From Nocardiopsis potens DSM 45234 (GTDB lineage Bacteria > Actinomycetota > Actinomycetes > Streptosporangiales > Streptosporangiaceae), in assembly GCF_000341105.1 (NCBI RefSeq), contig NZ_ANBB01000033.1, positions 62,001-126,000 of the forward strand: a stretch of DNA of 64,000 nt, in the 5' to 3' direction. Positions 34,303-44,770 of the stretch are shown piece by piece. Each line of letters opens with the position of its first letter. Within the stretch, counting starts at the first letter, position 1. The position numbers were made by a program, and so were the translations under genes. The notes beneath the pieces were generated by a model. It saw only the letters and a list, made by a program, of their open reading frames with translations, was not told the DNA's origin and made no database searches.

Positions 34303-35603
34303 CCGGGACGGCGCTCACCCCGGTGCTCTCCGAGCACTGGGACCGCGAGGACCTCTACACCCTGGACGGCTACCGGGCGGTCGGCGGCTACGGGGCGCTG
34401 CGCAAGGCCCTGGCCATGGAACCGGACGCACTGGTCGACCTGGTGAAGGCCTCCGGCCTGCGCGGCCGCGGCGGCGCCGGGTTCCCCACCGGGATGAAGT
34501 GGGGCTTCCTGCCCAAGGACAACCCCAACCCGCGCTACCTGGTGGTCAACGCCGACGAGTCCGAGCCGGGCACCTGCAAGGACATCCCGCTGATGATGGC
34601 CAACCCGCACGCGCTGGTGGAGGGGGTGATCATCTCGGCCTACGCGATCCGCAGCAGCCACGCCTTCATCTACGTGCGCGGCGAGGTGCTGCACGTCATC
34701 CGCCGGCTGCGGCGGGCGGTGGAGGAGGCCCGCGAGGCCGGGCTGATCGGCACCGACATCCTGGGCAGCGGGTTCGACCTGGACGTGGTGGTGCACGCCG
34801 GCGCCGGGGCCTACATCTGCGGCGAGGAGACCGCGCTGCTGGACTCCCTGGAGGGCTACCGCGGGCAGCCCCGGCTCAAGCCGCCGTTCCCCGCGGTGGC
34901 CGGGCTGTACGCCTCGCCGACCGTGGTGAACAACGTCGAGTCGATCGCCAGCGTCCCGCCGATCGTGGCCAACGGCGCCGAGTGGTTCACCTCGATGGGC
35001 ACCGAGAAGTCCGCCGGGTTCGGCTTCTTCTCGCTGTCCGGGCACGTCACCCGGCCCGGCCAGTACGAGGCCCCGCTCGGCGTCACGCTGCGCGAACTGC
35101 TCGACATGGCGGGCGGCATCCGGGCCGGCCACCGGCTCAAATTCTGGACCCCGGGCGGCTCCTCCACCCCGATCTTCACCGAGGAGCACCTGGACACCCC
35201 GCTCGACTTCGAGTCGGTCGGCGCCGCCGGGTCCATGCTCGGCACCCGCGCACTGCAGATCTTCGACGAGACCACCTGCGTGGTCCGCGCGGTCGGCCGG
35301 TGGATCGCCTTCTACGCCCACGAGTCCTGCGGCAAGTGCACCCCCTGCCGGGAGGGCAACTTCTGGATGGTCCAGGTCCTGGACCGGCTGGAGAACGGCG
35401 AGGGCACCGAGGCCGACGTGGAGAAGCTCCTGGACATCTGCGACAACCTGCTGGGCCGCTCGTTCTGCGCCCTCGGCGACGGCGCGGCCAGCCCGGTGAT
35501 GTCGTCCATCAAGTACTTCCGGGACGAGTACATCAGGCACATGGAGGAGCGGGGCTGCCCGTTCGACCATTCCGAGTCGACCGTGTGGGGAGGGAGCAAG
35601 TGA
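34299..35603 (+). CDS. nuoF: NADH-quinone oxidoreductase subunit F, 434 aa
   Basis: Binds NADH and FMN and cluster N3, so it is the entry point for electrons. It shows [13 protein letters not shown] (FMN/NADH loop), [13 protein letters not shown] (second nucleotide motif), and the N3 ligands CGKCTPC followed by SFCALGD. Length is normal. ATG 34299 overlaps the nuoE stop and the stop overlaps the nuoG GTG. Confidence 0.97.
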   Translation: MTGTALTPVLSEHWDREDLYTLDGYRAVGGYGALRKALAMEPDALVDLVKASGLRGRGGAGFPTGMKWGFLPKDNPNPRYLVVNADESEPGTCKDIPLMMANPHALVEGVIISAYAIRSSHAFIYVRGEVLHVIRRLRRAVEEAREAGLIGTDILGSGFDLDVVVHAGAGAYICGEETALLDSLEGYRGQPRLKPPFPAVAGLYASPTVVNNVESIASVPPIVANGAEWFTSMGTEKSAGFGFFSLSGHVTRPGQYEAPLGVTLRELLDMAGGIRAGHRLKFWTPGGSSTPIFTEEHLDTPLDFESVGAAGSMLGTRALQIFDETTCVVRAVGRWIAFYAHESCGKCTPCREGNFWMVQVLDRLENGEGTEADVEKLLDICDNLLGRSFCALGDGAASPVMSSIKYFRDEYIRHMEERGCPFDHSESTVWGGSK

Positions 35604-38077
35604 CCGTCACGACCAACACCCCGTCCGGCGGCGCCCCGGCGGTCCCGCCGGAGGACCTGGTCACCGTCACCATCGACGGGTTCCAGATCAAGGTGCCCAA
35701 GGGGACGCTGGTGATCCGGGCCGCGGAGCTGCTGGGCATCCAGATCCCGCGGTTCTGCGACCACCCGCTGCTGGACCCGGTCGGGGCCTGCCGCCAGTGC
35801 CTGGTGGAGATCCCCGACGCGGGCAACGGCCGGGGCATGCCCAAGCCGCAGGCCTCCTGCACCATCACCGTGATGGACGGCATGGTCGTCAAGACCCAGC
35901 TGACCTCGGCGGTGGCGGAGAAGGCGCAGCGGGGCATCATGGAGTTCCTGCTGATCAACCACCCGCTGGACTGCCCGGTCTGCGACAAGGGCGGCGAGTG
36001 CCCGCTGCAGAACCAGGCGATGTCCAGCGGGCAGGGGGAGACCCGCTTCACCGACACCAAGCGCACCTTCCCCAAGCCGGTCCCGCTCTCCACCCAGGTC
36101 CTGCTGGACCGGGAGCGGTGCATCCAGTGCGCCCGGTGCACCCGGTTCTCCGCGCAGATCGCCGGCGACCCGTTCATCGAGCTGCTGGAGCGCGGCGCCC
36201 AGGAGCAGGTCGGCATCGCCGAGGGCGAGCCGTTCCAGTCCTACTTCTCCGGCAACACCGTGCAGATCTGCCCGGTCGGCGCGCTCACCGGCGCCGCCTA
36301 CCGGTTCCGCTCCCGCCCGTTCGACCTGGTCTCCACGCCCAGCGTGTGCGAGCACTGCGCGTCCGGCTGCGCGCTCCGCACCGACCACCGCCGGGGCAAG
36401 GTCACCCGCCGGCTGGCCGGCGACGACCCCCGGGTCAACGAGGAGTGGAACTGCGACAAGGGGCGCTGGGCCTTCACCTACGCCACCCAGGGCGACCGGC
36501 TCAAGCGGCCGCTGCTGCGCCGCGCCGACACCCGCGCCCTGGAGTTCGCCTCCTGGCCGGAGGCACTGGCCGAGGCGGCCCGCGGACTGGGCGGGGCGCG
36601 CCGCGCCGCGGTGCTCACCGGCGGCAGGCTGACCCTGGAGGACGCCTACGCCTACGCCAAGTTCGCCCGGGTGGCGCTGCGCACCAACGACATCGACATG
36701 CGGGCCCGGGAGCACTCCGAGGAGGAGGCCGAGTTCATCGCCGCCCGGGTCGCCGGGACCGGCGTCCAGGTGAGCTACGACGACCTGGAGAAGGCGCCCG
36801 CGGTGCTGCTCGCCGGGCTGGAGCCCGAGGACGAGTCGCCCGCGGTCTTCCTCCGGCTGCGCAAGGCCGCCCGCAAGCGCGGACTCGACCTGTACGCGAT
36901 CGCGCCGTACGCGAGCCGGGGACTGGCCAAGGCCGACGGGACGCTGGTCCCGGCGGCCCCCGGCGCCGAGGCGCGGGTACTGGACGGGCTCGCCGACGCC
37001 TCCCCCGAGGCGTTCCGCGCGCTCGGCGCCGAGGGCGCGGTGCTGCTCGCCGGCGAGCGGCTGGCCCGGACGCCGGGCGCGCTCTCCGCGCTGGCCCGGC
37101 TGGCCGACCGGACCGGTGCCCGGATCGGCTGGATCCCGCGCCGGGCCGGGGAGCGCGGCGCGATCGAGGCCGGGGCGCTGCCCAACCTGCTGCCCGGCGG
37201 GCGGCCGGTGGGCGACGCGCACGCCCGCGCCGAGGCCGCGCGCGCCTGGTCGGTCGCCTCGCTGCCGGAGCGGGAGGGCCGGGACACCGCGGAGATCCTC
37301 GCCGCCGCGGCCGCCGGCGACCTGGACGCGCTGGTCATCGCCGGGGTGGAACTGGACGACCTGCCCGACCCGGAGGCGGCCCGCGCCGCGCTGGCCCGGG
37401 TGCCGTTCATCGTCTCCCTGGAGCTGCGCGCCAGCGAGGTCACCGACCGCGCCGACGTGGTGCTGCCGGTGGCGGCGGTGGCGGAGAAGTCCGGCACCTT
37501 CGTCGACTGGGAGGGGCGCGAGCGGCCGTTCGGCGACGCGCTGAAGATCCCCGGCGCCCTGTCCGACCTTCGGGTGCTGGCCGCGATCGCGGACGAGATG
37601 GACGTCCACCTGGGGCTCCCGGACGCCGCCGCGGCCCGCCGCGAACTGGCCGCGCTGGGCGCCTGGGCCGGCGAGCGGGTCCCCGACCCGCTGACCGGGC
37701 CCGCGCCGGCCGCCGAACCGGGGCCGGGCCGGGCGCTGCTGGCCACCTGGAAGCAGCTGCTCGGCCGGGGCCGGATGGAGGACGGCGAGCCCTACCTGGC
37801 CGGGACCGCCCGGCCGGCGCTGGCCCGGCTCTCCGCGGCCACCGCCGCCGGGATCGGGCTGGCCGACGGCGGCCGGCTGGAGGTCGCCGGCCCGGCCGGG
37901 TCGGTCTCGGTGCCGGCCGTGGTCGCCGCCGGGATGCCGGACGGGGTGGTGTGGCTGCCCGCCGCCGCCCGCGACTGCGACGTCCGCCGCGACCTGGGGG
38001 CGGCCGCCGGGGACACGGTGCGGCTGCGCCCCGCGGGCGCCGCCGCCGAGACCGCGAGTGCTGGGAGCGCGAAGTGA
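35600..38077 (+). CDS. nuoG: NADH-quinone oxidoreductase subunit G, 825 aa
   Basis: The large iron-sulfur subunit. The N-terminal [2Fe-2S] ferredoxin domain has RFCDHP and GACRQCLVE. The His-ligated cluster is in [14 protein letters not shown]. The next 4Fe domain has [13 protein letters not shown] further CEHCASGC with a distant NCDKGRW matches the N7 cluster that is kept only in some bacteria. The rest is a molybdopterin-oxidoreductase-like fold without cofactor, divergent and Ala/Arg-rich in the last ~250 residues. GTG 35600 overlaps the nuoF stop. Confidence 0.96.
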   Translation: MTVTTNTPSGGAPAVPPEDLVTVTIDGFQIKVPKGTLVIRAAELLGIQIPRFCDHPLLDPVGACRQCLVEIPDAGNGRGMPKPQASCTITVMDGMVVKTQLTSAVAEKAQRGIMEFLLINHPLDCPVCDKGGECPLQNQAMSSGQGETRFTDTKRTFPKPVPLSTQVLLDRERCIQCARCTRFSAQIAGDPFIELLERGAQEQVGIAEGEPFQSYFSGNTVQICPVGALTGAAYRFRSRPFDLVSTPSVCEHCASGCALRTDHRRGKVTRRLAGDDPRVNEEWNCDKGRWAFTYATQGDRLKRPLLRRADTRALEFASWPEALAEAARGLGGARRAAVLTGGRLTLEDAYAYAKFARVALRTNDIDMRAREHSEEEAEFIAARVAGTGVQVSYDDLEKAPAVLLAGLEPEDESPAVFLRLRKAARKRGLDLYAIAPYASRGLAKADGTLVPAAPGAEARVLDGLADASPEAFRALGAEGAVLLAGERLARTPGALSALARLADRTGARIGWIPRRAGERGAIEAGALPNLLPGGRPVGDAHARAEAARAWSVASLPEREGRDTAEILAAAAAGDLDALVIAGVELDDLPDPEAARAALARVPFIVSLELRASEVTDRADVVLPVAAVAEKSGTFVDWEGRERPFGDALKIPGALSDLRVLAAIADEMDVHLGLPDAAAARRELAALGAWAGERVPDPLTGPAPAAEPGPGRALLATWKQLLGRGRMEDGEPYLAGTARPALARLSAATAAGIGLADGGRLEVAGPAGSVSVPAVVAAGMPDGVVWLPAAARDCDVRRDLGAAAGDTVRLRPAGAAAETASAGSAK

Positions 38078-39462
38078 TGCCCATCGGATGGCCGGCCGCC
38101 GCGGCCGGCACCGTGCAGGCGGCGGCCGGGGAGCCGGGACTGGAGGCCTTCGGCGGTGACCCGTGGTGGATCACCCTGATCAAGGCGCTGGTCGTCTTCG
38201 TCTTCCTGATGGTCTGCGTGCTGATGATGATCATGGCCGACCGCAAGGTCATGGGGCGGATGCAGCAGCGCCACGGCCCCAACCGGCTCGGCCCGCTGGG
38301 CCTGCTGCAGTCGCTGTTCGACGGCGTGAAGCTGTCGCTCAAGGAGGACGTGATCCCGCGCAACGTGGACCGGCTGGTCTACATCGCGGCGCCGATGATC
38401 GCGGCGGTCCCGGCGTTCATCGCGTTCTCCATCATCCCGGTGGGGCCCGAGGTGAACATGTTCGGGGTCACCACCCCGCTGCAGCTCACCGACCTGCCGA
38501 TCGCGGCGCTGCTGGTGCTGGCCACCGCGGCGGTCGGCGTGTACGGCATCGTGCTCGGCGGCTGGGCCTCCCAGTCGCCCTACGCGCTGCTCGGCGGGCT
38601 GCGCGCCTCGGCCCAGGTGATCAGCTACGAGATCGCGATGGGGCTGAGCTTCGTCGCGGTGTTCATGTTCTCCGGGACGCTGACCACCTCCGGCATCGTG
38701 GAGGCGCAGCGGTCGCTGTGGTTCGCGGTCATCCTGCTGCCGTCCTTCCTCATCTACCTGGTCACCATGGTCGGCGAGACCAACCGGCTCCCGTTCGACC
38801 TGGCCGAGGGCGAGGGCGAGATCGTCGGCGGCTTCATGACCGAATACGGGTCGATGAAGTTCACCATGTTCTTCCTCGCCGAGTACGTGAACATGGTGAC
38901 GGTCGCCGCGGTCTCGGTGACCTTCTTCCTCGGCGGCTGGCTGGCGCCGCCGCCGATCACGGCGTTCTGGCCGGGGGCCAACGAGGGCTGGTGGCCCGTC
39001 CTGTGGTGGCTGCTCAAGTTCCTCGCCGTGATGTTCCTGTTCATCTGGGCGCGCGGCTCGGTGCCCCGGATCCGCTACGACCAGCTGATGCAGCTGGGCT
39101 GGAAGCTGCTCATCCCGGTGCAGCTGGTCTGGATCACCGCGGTGGCGGTGGTCAAGCTGATGGTGAACGAGGGCGCCCCGCTCGGCGCGACCGCCGGCGT
39201 CGCCGTCGCGTTCGCGGCGGTCTCCATCGCGGCCTTCGCCGGCTACGCCCGGTCGGCCCGGCGGAAGCGGGCCGCGGAGGAGGCCCGGCGCGCCGAGGAG
39301 GCCCGCCGGATCCACGCCGACCCGGCGGTCGGCGGCTTCCCGGTGCCGCCGCAGAGCGCGCCGCACTACGGCAGCAGCGTCCTCGCCGAGCCGTCCCGAA
39401 ACCCCGCACCGGCCCCGGCCGGCGAGAAGCGCGGCGAGCGTGAGGAGGTAACCGGTGCTTGA
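38077..39462 (+). CDS. nuoH: NADH-quinone oxidoreductase subunit H, 461 aa
   Basis: Membrane subunit that lines the quinone tunnel. Eight or so TM helices are visible, with [19 protein letters not shown], the [18 protein letters not shown] signature and [17 protein letters not shown]. After the last TM there is a ~75-residue hydrophilic tail (Arg/Glu coiled-like [17 protein letters not shown], then Pro-rich), which shorter homologues lack. ATG 38077 overlaps the nuoG stop by one base; an in-frame GTG at 38074 is the alternative. The stop overlaps nuoI. Confidence 0.96.
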   Translation: MPIGWPAAAAGTVQAAAGEPGLEAFGGDPWWITLIKALVVFVFLMVCVLMMIMADRKVMGRMQQRHGPNRLGPLGLLQSLFDGVKLSLKEDVIPRNVDRLVYIAAPMIAAVPAFIAFSIIPVGPEVNMFGVTTPLQLTDLPIAALLVLATAAVGVYGIVLGGWASQSPYALLGGLRASAQVISYEIAMGLSFVAVFMFSGTLTTSGIVEAQRSLWFAVILLPSFLIYLVTMVGETNRLPFDLAEGEGEIVGGFMTEYGSMKFTMFFLAEYVNMVTVAAVSVTFFLGGWLAPPPITAFWPGANEGWWPVLWWLLKFLAVMFLFIWARGSVPRIRYDQLMQLGWKLLIPVQLVWITAVAVVKLMVNEGAPLGATAGVAVAFAAVSIAAFAGYARSARRKRAAEEARRAEEARRIHADPAVGGFPVPPQSAPHYGSSVLAEPSRNPAPAPAGEKRGEREEVTGA

Positions 39463-40000
39463 CTGGCTCAACCCCGTGAAGGGGTTCGGCGTCACCTTCC
39501 ACACCATGTTCAAGAAGGTGCCCACCATCGAATACCCGGAGGTGAAGCGCCCCACGGCGCCGCGCTTCCACGGCAGGCACCAGCTGAACCGGTGGCCGGA
39601 CGGCCTGGAGAAGTGCATCGGGTGCGAGCTGTGCGCCTGGGCCTGCCCGGCCGACGCCATCTACGTGGAGGGCGGCGACAACACCGAGGAGGAGCGGTAC
39701 TCGCCCGGTGAGCGGTACGGCAGGGTGTACCAGATCAACTACCTGCGGTGCATCCTGTGCGGGCTGTGCGTGGAGGCCTGCCCGACCCGCGCGCTCACCA
39801 TGACCAACGAGTACGAGCTCGCCGACGACGACCGCGAGAGCCTGATCTGGACCAAGGAGCAGCTGCTCGCAGGGCTCCGCGAGGGCATGGAGGCGCCGCC
39901 GCACCCGATGCGGCTGGGCGACACGGAGGAGGACTACTACCGCTCCGGCCGCTCCTCGGCCGCCGAGCGGGAGCCGGCCGGCGGGGAGGTGGCCCGATGA
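39455..40000 (+). CDS. nuoI: NADH-quinone oxidoreductase subunit I, 181 aa
   Basis: Ferredoxin-like subunit with two [4Fe-4S] clusters (N6a, N6b). Ligands are in [12 protein letters not shown] and [15 protein letters not shown] 39455 has GAGGAGGT upstream, inside the end of nuoH (8-base overlap). The C-terminal region (about 120-181) is charged. The stop overlaps nuoJ by ATGA. Confidence 0.97.
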   Translation: MLDWLNPVKGFGVTFHTMFKKVPTIEYPEVKRPTAPRFHGRHQLNRWPDGLEKCIGCELCAWACPADAIYVEGGDNTEEERYSPGERYGRVYQINYLRCILCGLCVEACPTRALTMTNEYELADDDRESLIWTKEQLLAGLREGMEAPPHPMRLGDTEEDYYRSGRSSAAEREPAGGEVAR

Positions 40001-40956
40001 CCCCCGCGACCGCGGCGGGCACCGTGCTCGCCGCCCCGGTCTCCGGCACCGAGGCCGCCGCGTTCTGGCTGCTCGGCGGGTTCGTGCTGCTCGCCGCGCT
40101 CGGCGTGGTGCTGGCCCGCAAGGCCGTGCACTCCGCGGTGATGATGGCCGCCGTCATGCTCGGCCTGGCCGTGTTCTACGGCATGAACGAGGCGCCGTTC
40201 CTGATGGTGGTGCAGATCGTCGTCTACACCGGCGCGGTGCTGATGCTCTTCCTGTTCGTGCTGATGCTGGTCGGCGTCAGCTCGGCGGACTCGCTGGTGG
40301 AGACGATCCGCGGGCAGCGGGTGCTGGCCGGCGCCGTGGCGCTGTGCTTCCTGCTCGCCCTCGGCCTCGGCCTGACCCGGATCTCCGTCGGCGACCCGGC
40401 CGGCCTGGCCGCGGGCGTCGCGGCGGCCGGCGGCGGCGTGCAGTGGATCGCCGGCGAGGTGATCTTCCGCTACATCATCGCGTTCGAGGCCACCGGCGCA
40501 CTGCTGATCACCGCGGTGCTCGGCGCGCTGGTCCTGGCGCACAGCGCCCGCACCAAGCCGCGGCGGACCCAGCGGGAGATGGCCCGGGAGCGGATCCTCG
40601 GCGACCACCCGACGCCGCTGCCCGGCCCCGGAACCTACGCCCGGCACAACGCCATCGACATGCCGGCGCTGCTGCCCGACGGGTCGGTCTCCCGGCTCTC
40701 GCTCAACCCGGTGCTCACCGCCCGCGACCCCGAGCTGCAGTCGCAGGTGCCGCAGGACATCCGGCTGGGCGCGGTGCCCAGCCCCGGCGGCGCCTCCGAC
40801 TCGGCCTGGTCCAAGGAGGGCCACGCCGAGGACGAGCGGCCCGAGTCCGGCCCCGGCGCCGAAGAGCGCGGGACCGGCGGGGACGCCGAGGACCGCGGGG
40901 ACGGCGAGAACGGCGGGGCCGAAGGAGAGGAGGCCGAGCACTCGTGGACCCGATGA
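39997..40956 (+). CDS. nuoJ: NADH-quinone oxidoreductase subunit J, 319 aa
   Basis: Membrane subunit with five TM helices; [20 protein letters not shown] carries the conserved mobile helix. TM part ends near residue 188 (LVLAHSART). The following ~130 residues are hydrophilic: first a segment with [15 protein letters not shown], then an acidic Gly/Glu-rich tail. NuoJ of E. coli has no such long tail; extended forms are usual in actinobacteria. ATG 39997 overlaps nuoI. Confidence 0.94.
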   Translation: MTPATAAGTVLAAPVSGTEAAAFWLLGGFVLLAALGVVLARKAVHSAVMMAAVMLGLAVFYGMNEAPFLMVVQIVVYTGAVLMLFLFVLMLVGVSSADSLVETIRGQRVLAGAVALCFLLALGLGLTRISVGDPAGLAAGVAAAGGGVQWIAGEVIFRYIIAFEATGALLITAVLGALVLAHSARTKPRRTQREMARERILGDHPTPLPGPGTYARHNAIDMPALLPDGSVSRLSLNPVLTARDPELQSQVPQDIRLGAVPSPGGASDSAWSKEGHAEDERPESGPGAEERGTGGDAEDRGDGENGGAEGEEAEHSWTR

Positions 40957-41243
40957 ACTACATCGCGCTGGCCGCGCTGCTGTTCACCATCGGCGCCCTG
41001 GGGGTGCTGGTCCGGCGGAACGCGATCATCGTCTTCATGTGCGTGGAGCTCATGCTCAACGCCTGCAACCTGGCGTTCGTCGCCTTCGCGCGGATGCACG
41101 GCGACATCGAGGGGCAGGTCATCGCGTTCTTCGTGATGGTCGTGGCCGCCGCCGAGGTCGTGGTGGGGCTCGCGATCATCATGCAGATCTTCCGCACCCG
41201 CAGGTCCGCGTCGGTCGATGACGCCAACCTGCTCAAGTACTAG
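40944..41243 (+). CDS. nuoK: NADH-quinone oxidoreductase subunit K, 99 aa
   Basis: Small proton-channel subunit with three TM helices and conserved Glu residues ([26 protein letters not shown]). GTG 40944 ([14 protein letters not shown]) is chosen over ATG 40953 because it gives the standard 99 residues and puts GGAGAGGAGG about 10 bases upstream. It overlaps the end of nuoJ by 13 bases. Confidence 0.95.
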   Translation: MDPMNYIALAALLFTIGALGVLVRRNAIIVFMCVELMLNACNLAFVAFARMHGDIEGQVIAFFVMVVAAAEVVVGLAIIMQIFRTRRSASVDDANLLKY

Positions 41244-41251
41244 AAGGCGAC

Positions 41252-43216
41252 GTGGCCGTGTCTATGACCGACTCCCTCCTCGCCGCCGACGCGCAACCGG
41301 CGGTCACCGCCCCGGCCGAAGGGGCGGTACTGGGCAACGCCTGGCTGCTCATCGCGCTCCCGCTGATCGGGGCGGCCGTCCTGCTGATCGGCGGGAAGCG
41401 GACCGACGCCTGGGGCCACTGGCTGGCGACGGCGCTGCCCCTGGCCAGCTTCGCCTGGGCGGTGCTCGCGCTCGTCCAGCTCCTCGGGATGGACGCCCAC
41501 CACCGCAGCGTCGGCGTCGACGTCTACACCTGGTTCTCCTCCGGCGACCTGGAGGTCGGGGCGAGCCTGCTGATCGACCCGCTGTCGATCAGCTTCGTCC
41601 TGCTCATCACCGGCGTCGGCTCGCTCATCCACATCTACTCGGTGGGCTACATGGCCCACGACGAGCGGCGCCGCCGGTTCTTCGCCTACCTCAACCTGTT
41701 CGTCGCGGCGATGCTGGTGCTCGTCCTGGCGGACAACTTCGTGCTGCTCTTCCTCGGCTGGGAGGGCGTCGGCCTGGCGTCCTACCTGCTCATCGGGTTC
41801 TGGCAGCACAAGCCCTCGGCGGCCGTCGCCGCCAAGAAGGCCTTCCTGGTCAACCGGGTCGGCGACCTGGGCCTGCTGATCGCGATCATGCTGATGTTCT
41901 CCACCTTCGGCACGGTCGCGTTCAGCGGGGTGCTCGGCGGCCTGGACGGCGCCGGGCAGGGCGTGCTCACCGCGATCGGGCTGCTCCTGCTGCTCGGCGC
42001 GTGCGGCAAGTCGGCCCAGCTGCCGCTCCAGTCCTGGCTGCTGGACGCGATGGAGGGCCCCACCCCGGTCTCCGCGCTGATCCACGCGGCGACCATGGTC
42101 ACCGCCGGCGTCTACCTGATCGTGCGGGCCGGCCCGATCTTCGAGGCCGCCCCCGCCGCCCAGCTGGCGGTGGCGATCGTCGGCGCGGCCACCCTGCTGG
42201 CCGGCGCGGTCATCGGGTGCGCCAAGGACGACATCAAGAAGGCGCTGGCCGGGTCCACCATGAGCCAGATCGGCTACATGACCCTGGCCGCCGGGCTGGG
42301 CCCCGCGGGCTACGCGGTGGCCATCGCGCACCTGATCACGCACGGCTTCTTCAAGGCCGGGCTGTTCCTCGGCGCCGGCTCGGTGATGCACGGCATGAAC
42401 GACGAGGTCGACATGCGCCGGTACGGCGCGCTGCGCCGGTACATGCCGATCACCTTCGCCACCTTCGGCCTGGGCTACCTGGCGATCATCGGGTTCCCGC
42501 TGCTCAGCGGCTGGTGGACCAAGGAGGGCATCATCGAGGCCGCGTTCGGCGCCGGCGGGCTCACCGGGCAGCTGCTCGGCACCGCGGCGCTGGTCGGCGC
42601 GGCGCTCACCGCGTTCTACATGACCCGCGTGATGATCATGACCTTCTTCGGCGAGAAGCGCTGGCACGACGGGGTGCACCCGCACGAGTCCCCGGCCTCG
42701 ATGACCGGGCCGATGGTGGTGCTGGCCGTCGGGTCGGTCTTCCTCGGCGCGGCGCTGGTCTTCGGCTACCGGTTCGCGCACTTCCTGGAGCCCGCGGTCG
42801 GCGCCCCGCCGGAGCACCACGAGTTCAGCCTGGCCGCCATGTTCACCGCCCCGTCCGCGCTGGCCGCGCTGGCGCTGATGGTCGGCGGGGTGGCACTGGC
42901 CTGGTTCATGTACGGCCGCCGCCCGGTGCCGGTGACCGCCCCCGCGGGCAACTTCATCACCGCCGCCGCCCGCAACGAGCTGTACGGCAACGAGATCAAC
43001 GAGGGACTGCTGATGCGGCCCGGCCAGGTCGTCACCGAAGCGCTGGTGGCGATCGACACCCACGTCGTCAACGGCGCGGTGAACGGGGTGGCGGACAGCG
43101 TCCGGGACGGCTCGGCGCGGATGCGCCGGGCGCAGACCGGATTCGCCCGGACCTACGCGCTGACCATGCTGTTCGGCGCCGCCATCGTCGTCGCAACGCT
43201 GGCTGTGAGGATCTAG
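41252..43216 (+). CDS. nuoL: NADH-quinone oxidoreductase subunit L, 654 aa
   Basis: Antiporter-like proton-pumping subunit and the end of the membrane arm. Contains the N-terminal Oxidored_q1_N region ([24 protein letters not shown]), [16 protein letters not shown], the key Lys/Glu helices ([50 protein letters not shown]) and the long C-terminal lateral helix. GTG 41252 is the first start; ATG 41264 (MTDSLL) is also possible. Stop and nuoM ATG abut. Confidence 0.96.
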   Translation: MAVSMTDSLLAADAQPAVTAPAEGAVLGNAWLLIALPLIGAAVLLIGGKRTDAWGHWLATALPLASFAWAVLALVQLLGMDAHHRSVGVDVYTWFSSGDLEVGASLLIDPLSISFVLLITGVGSLIHIYSVGYMAHDERRRRFFAYLNLFVAAMLVLVLADNFVLLFLGWEGVGLASYLLIGFWQHKPSAAVAAKKAFLVNRVGDLGLLIAIMLMFSTFGTVAFSGVLGGLDGAGQGVLTAIGLLLLLGACGKSAQLPLQSWLLDAMEGPTPVSALIHAATMVTAGVYLIVRAGPIFEAAPAAQLAVAIVGAATLLAGAVIGCAKDDIKKALAGSTMSQIGYMTLAAGLGPAGYAVAIAHLITHGFFKAGLFLGAGSVMHGMNDEVDMRRYGALRRYMPITFATFGLGYLAIIGFPLLSGWWTKEGIIEAAFGAGGLTGQLLGTAALVGAALTAFYMTRVMIMTFFGEKRWHDGVHPHESPASMTGPMVVLAVGSVFLGAALVFGYRFAHFLEPAVGAPPEHHEFSLAAMFTAPSALAALALMVGGVALAWFMYGRRPVPVTAPAGNFITAAARNELYGNEINEGLLMRPGQVVTEALVAIDTHVVNGAVNGVADSVRDGSARMRRAQTGFARTYALTMLFGAAIVVATLAVRI

Positions 43217-44770
43217 ATGACCGACATCCCCTGGCTCACACTCGCCATCGCGCTGCCGGCGCTGGGCGCGCTGGGCGTCGCGCTCACCCCCGTCGAGCGG
43301 GCCGAGCAGGCCAAGCGGGCGGCGTTCGCCGTCTCGGTCGCCGTGCTGGCCCTGCTCGGGGTCATGGCGGCGCGGTTCGACACCTCGGCGGCCGGGCTGC
43401 AGTTCGAAGAGGTCCACCCGTGGATCCCGCGGTTCGGGGTCAGCTACGCGGTGGGCGTGGACGGGATCGCGCTGCTGCTGATCCTGATGTCGGCGGCGCT
43501 GGTCCCGCTGGTGATCCTGGCCGCCTGGCGGGAGAACGACGACGCCCCGGACCGGGGCAAGGGCTACTTCGCGCTGATCCTGGCCCTGGAGGCGATGATC
43601 GTCGGCGTCTTCGCCGCGACCGACGTCTTCCTGTTCTACGTCTTCTTCGAGGCCATGCTGATCCCGGTCTACTTCATGATCGGGCGGTACGGGCGCGGCG
43701 AGCAGCGCCGCCGGGCCGCGATCACCTTCCTGCTGTACAGCCTGGCCGGCGGCCTGCTGATGCTGGTCGCGGTGATCGGGGTCTACGTCTACGGCGGCAC
43801 GTTCCTCTGGAGCGACCTGGTCTCCGGCGGGGCCCTGGCCGAGCTGGACCCGACCGTGCTGCGCTGGCTCTTCCTCGGCTTCTTCATCGCGTTCGCGATC
43901 AAGGCGCCGATGTGGCCGCTGCACAGCTGGCTGCCGACCGCGGCCGGGTCGTCCCGGCCGGGCACCGCGGTGCTGCTGGTCGGCGTGCTGGACAAGGTCG
44001 GCACCTACGGGATGCTCCGCTACTGCCTGGAGCTGTTCCCCTCGGCGGCGGCCTGGTTCGTCTGGCCGGCGGTGGCGCTCAGCCTGGTCAGCATCGTCTA
44101 CGGCGCGATCCTGGCGATCGGGCAGAGCGACATGCTGCGCCTGATCGCCTTCACCTCGGTCTCCCACTTCGGGTTCATCACCCTGGGCATCTTCGCGATG
44201 ACCACCCAGGGGCACTCCGGGGCGGCGCTGTACATGGTCAACCACGGCTTCGCCACCGGCGCGCTCTTCCTGATCGTGGGCTTCCTCATCGCCCGCCGGG
44301 ACTCCTCGCTGATCGCCGACTACCAGGGCGTGCAGAAGGCCGCCCCGGTGCTGGCCGGCACCTTCCTGGTGGCCGGCCTGGCCGGGCTGTCGCTGCCCGG
44401 GCTGGCCCCGTTCGTCAGCGAGTTCCTGGTGTTCATCGGCGCCTACATGTTCAACCCGGTGCCGGCGGTCATCGCCGCGGTGGGCGTGGTGCTGGCCGCC
44501 CTCTACATCCTGTGGATGTACCAGCGGACCATGACCGGCCCGCTGCCGGAGCGGCTCTCCGGCCTGGCCGACCTGGACCGGCGCGAGCTCGGCGCGATCG
44601 CGCCGCTGGTCGCGCTGATCATCCTGTTCGGCGTCTACCCGCAGCCGATGCTCGACGCGGTCGAGCCGTCGGTGCAGCGGACCATGGAGCAGCTGGACGC
44701 CACCGACCCCGCGCCCGCGGTCGGCGGCACCGGTCCGACGGCGGGCGGCCAGGAAGGAGCCTCCGAGTGA
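43217..44770 (+). CDS. nuoM: NADH-quinone oxidoreductase subunit M, 517 aa
   Basis: Second antiporter-like subunit, about 14 TM helices. Conserved features: FFEAMLIPVYFMIG (Glu in TM5), KAPMWPLHSWLPTAAG (Lys in TM7-8), SDMLRLIAFTSVSHFGF, and NHGFATGALFLIVG. ATG 43217 follows directly after the nuoL stop. The C-terminal ~40 residues are Ala/Gly-rich. The stop overlaps the nuoN GTG. Confidence 0.96.
   Translation: MTDIPWLTLAIALPALGALGVALTPVERAEQAKRAAFAVSVAVLALLGVMAARFDTSAAGLQFEEVHPWIPRFGVSYAVGVDGIALLLILMSAALVPLVILAAWRENDDAPDRGKGYFALILALEAMIVGVFAATDVFLFYVFFEAMLIPVYFMIGRYGRGEQRRRAAITFLLYSLAGGLLMLVAVIGVYVYGGTFLWSDLVSGGALAELDPTVLRWLFLGFFIAFAIKAPMWPLHSWLPTAAGSSRPGTAVLLVGVLDKVGTYGMLRYCLELFPSAAAWFVWPAVALSLVSIVYGAILAIGQSDMLRLIAFTSVSHFGFITLGIFAMTTQGHSGAALYMVNHGFATGALFLIVGFLIARRDSSLIADYQGVQKAAPVLAGTFLVAGLAGLSLPGLAPFVSEFLVFIGAYMFNPVPAVIAAVGVVLAALYILWMYQRTMTGPLPERLSGLADLDRRELGAIAPLVALIILFGVYPQPMLDAVEPSVQRTMEQLDATDPAPAVGGTGPTAGGQEGASE

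Noticed and set aside
41218-44766. Very long plus-strand open frame running into nuoN
   Set aside because: Only its last part, from 44767, is NuoN. The rest is the out-of-frame shadow of nuoL and nuoM, rich in Arg, Gly and Pro.
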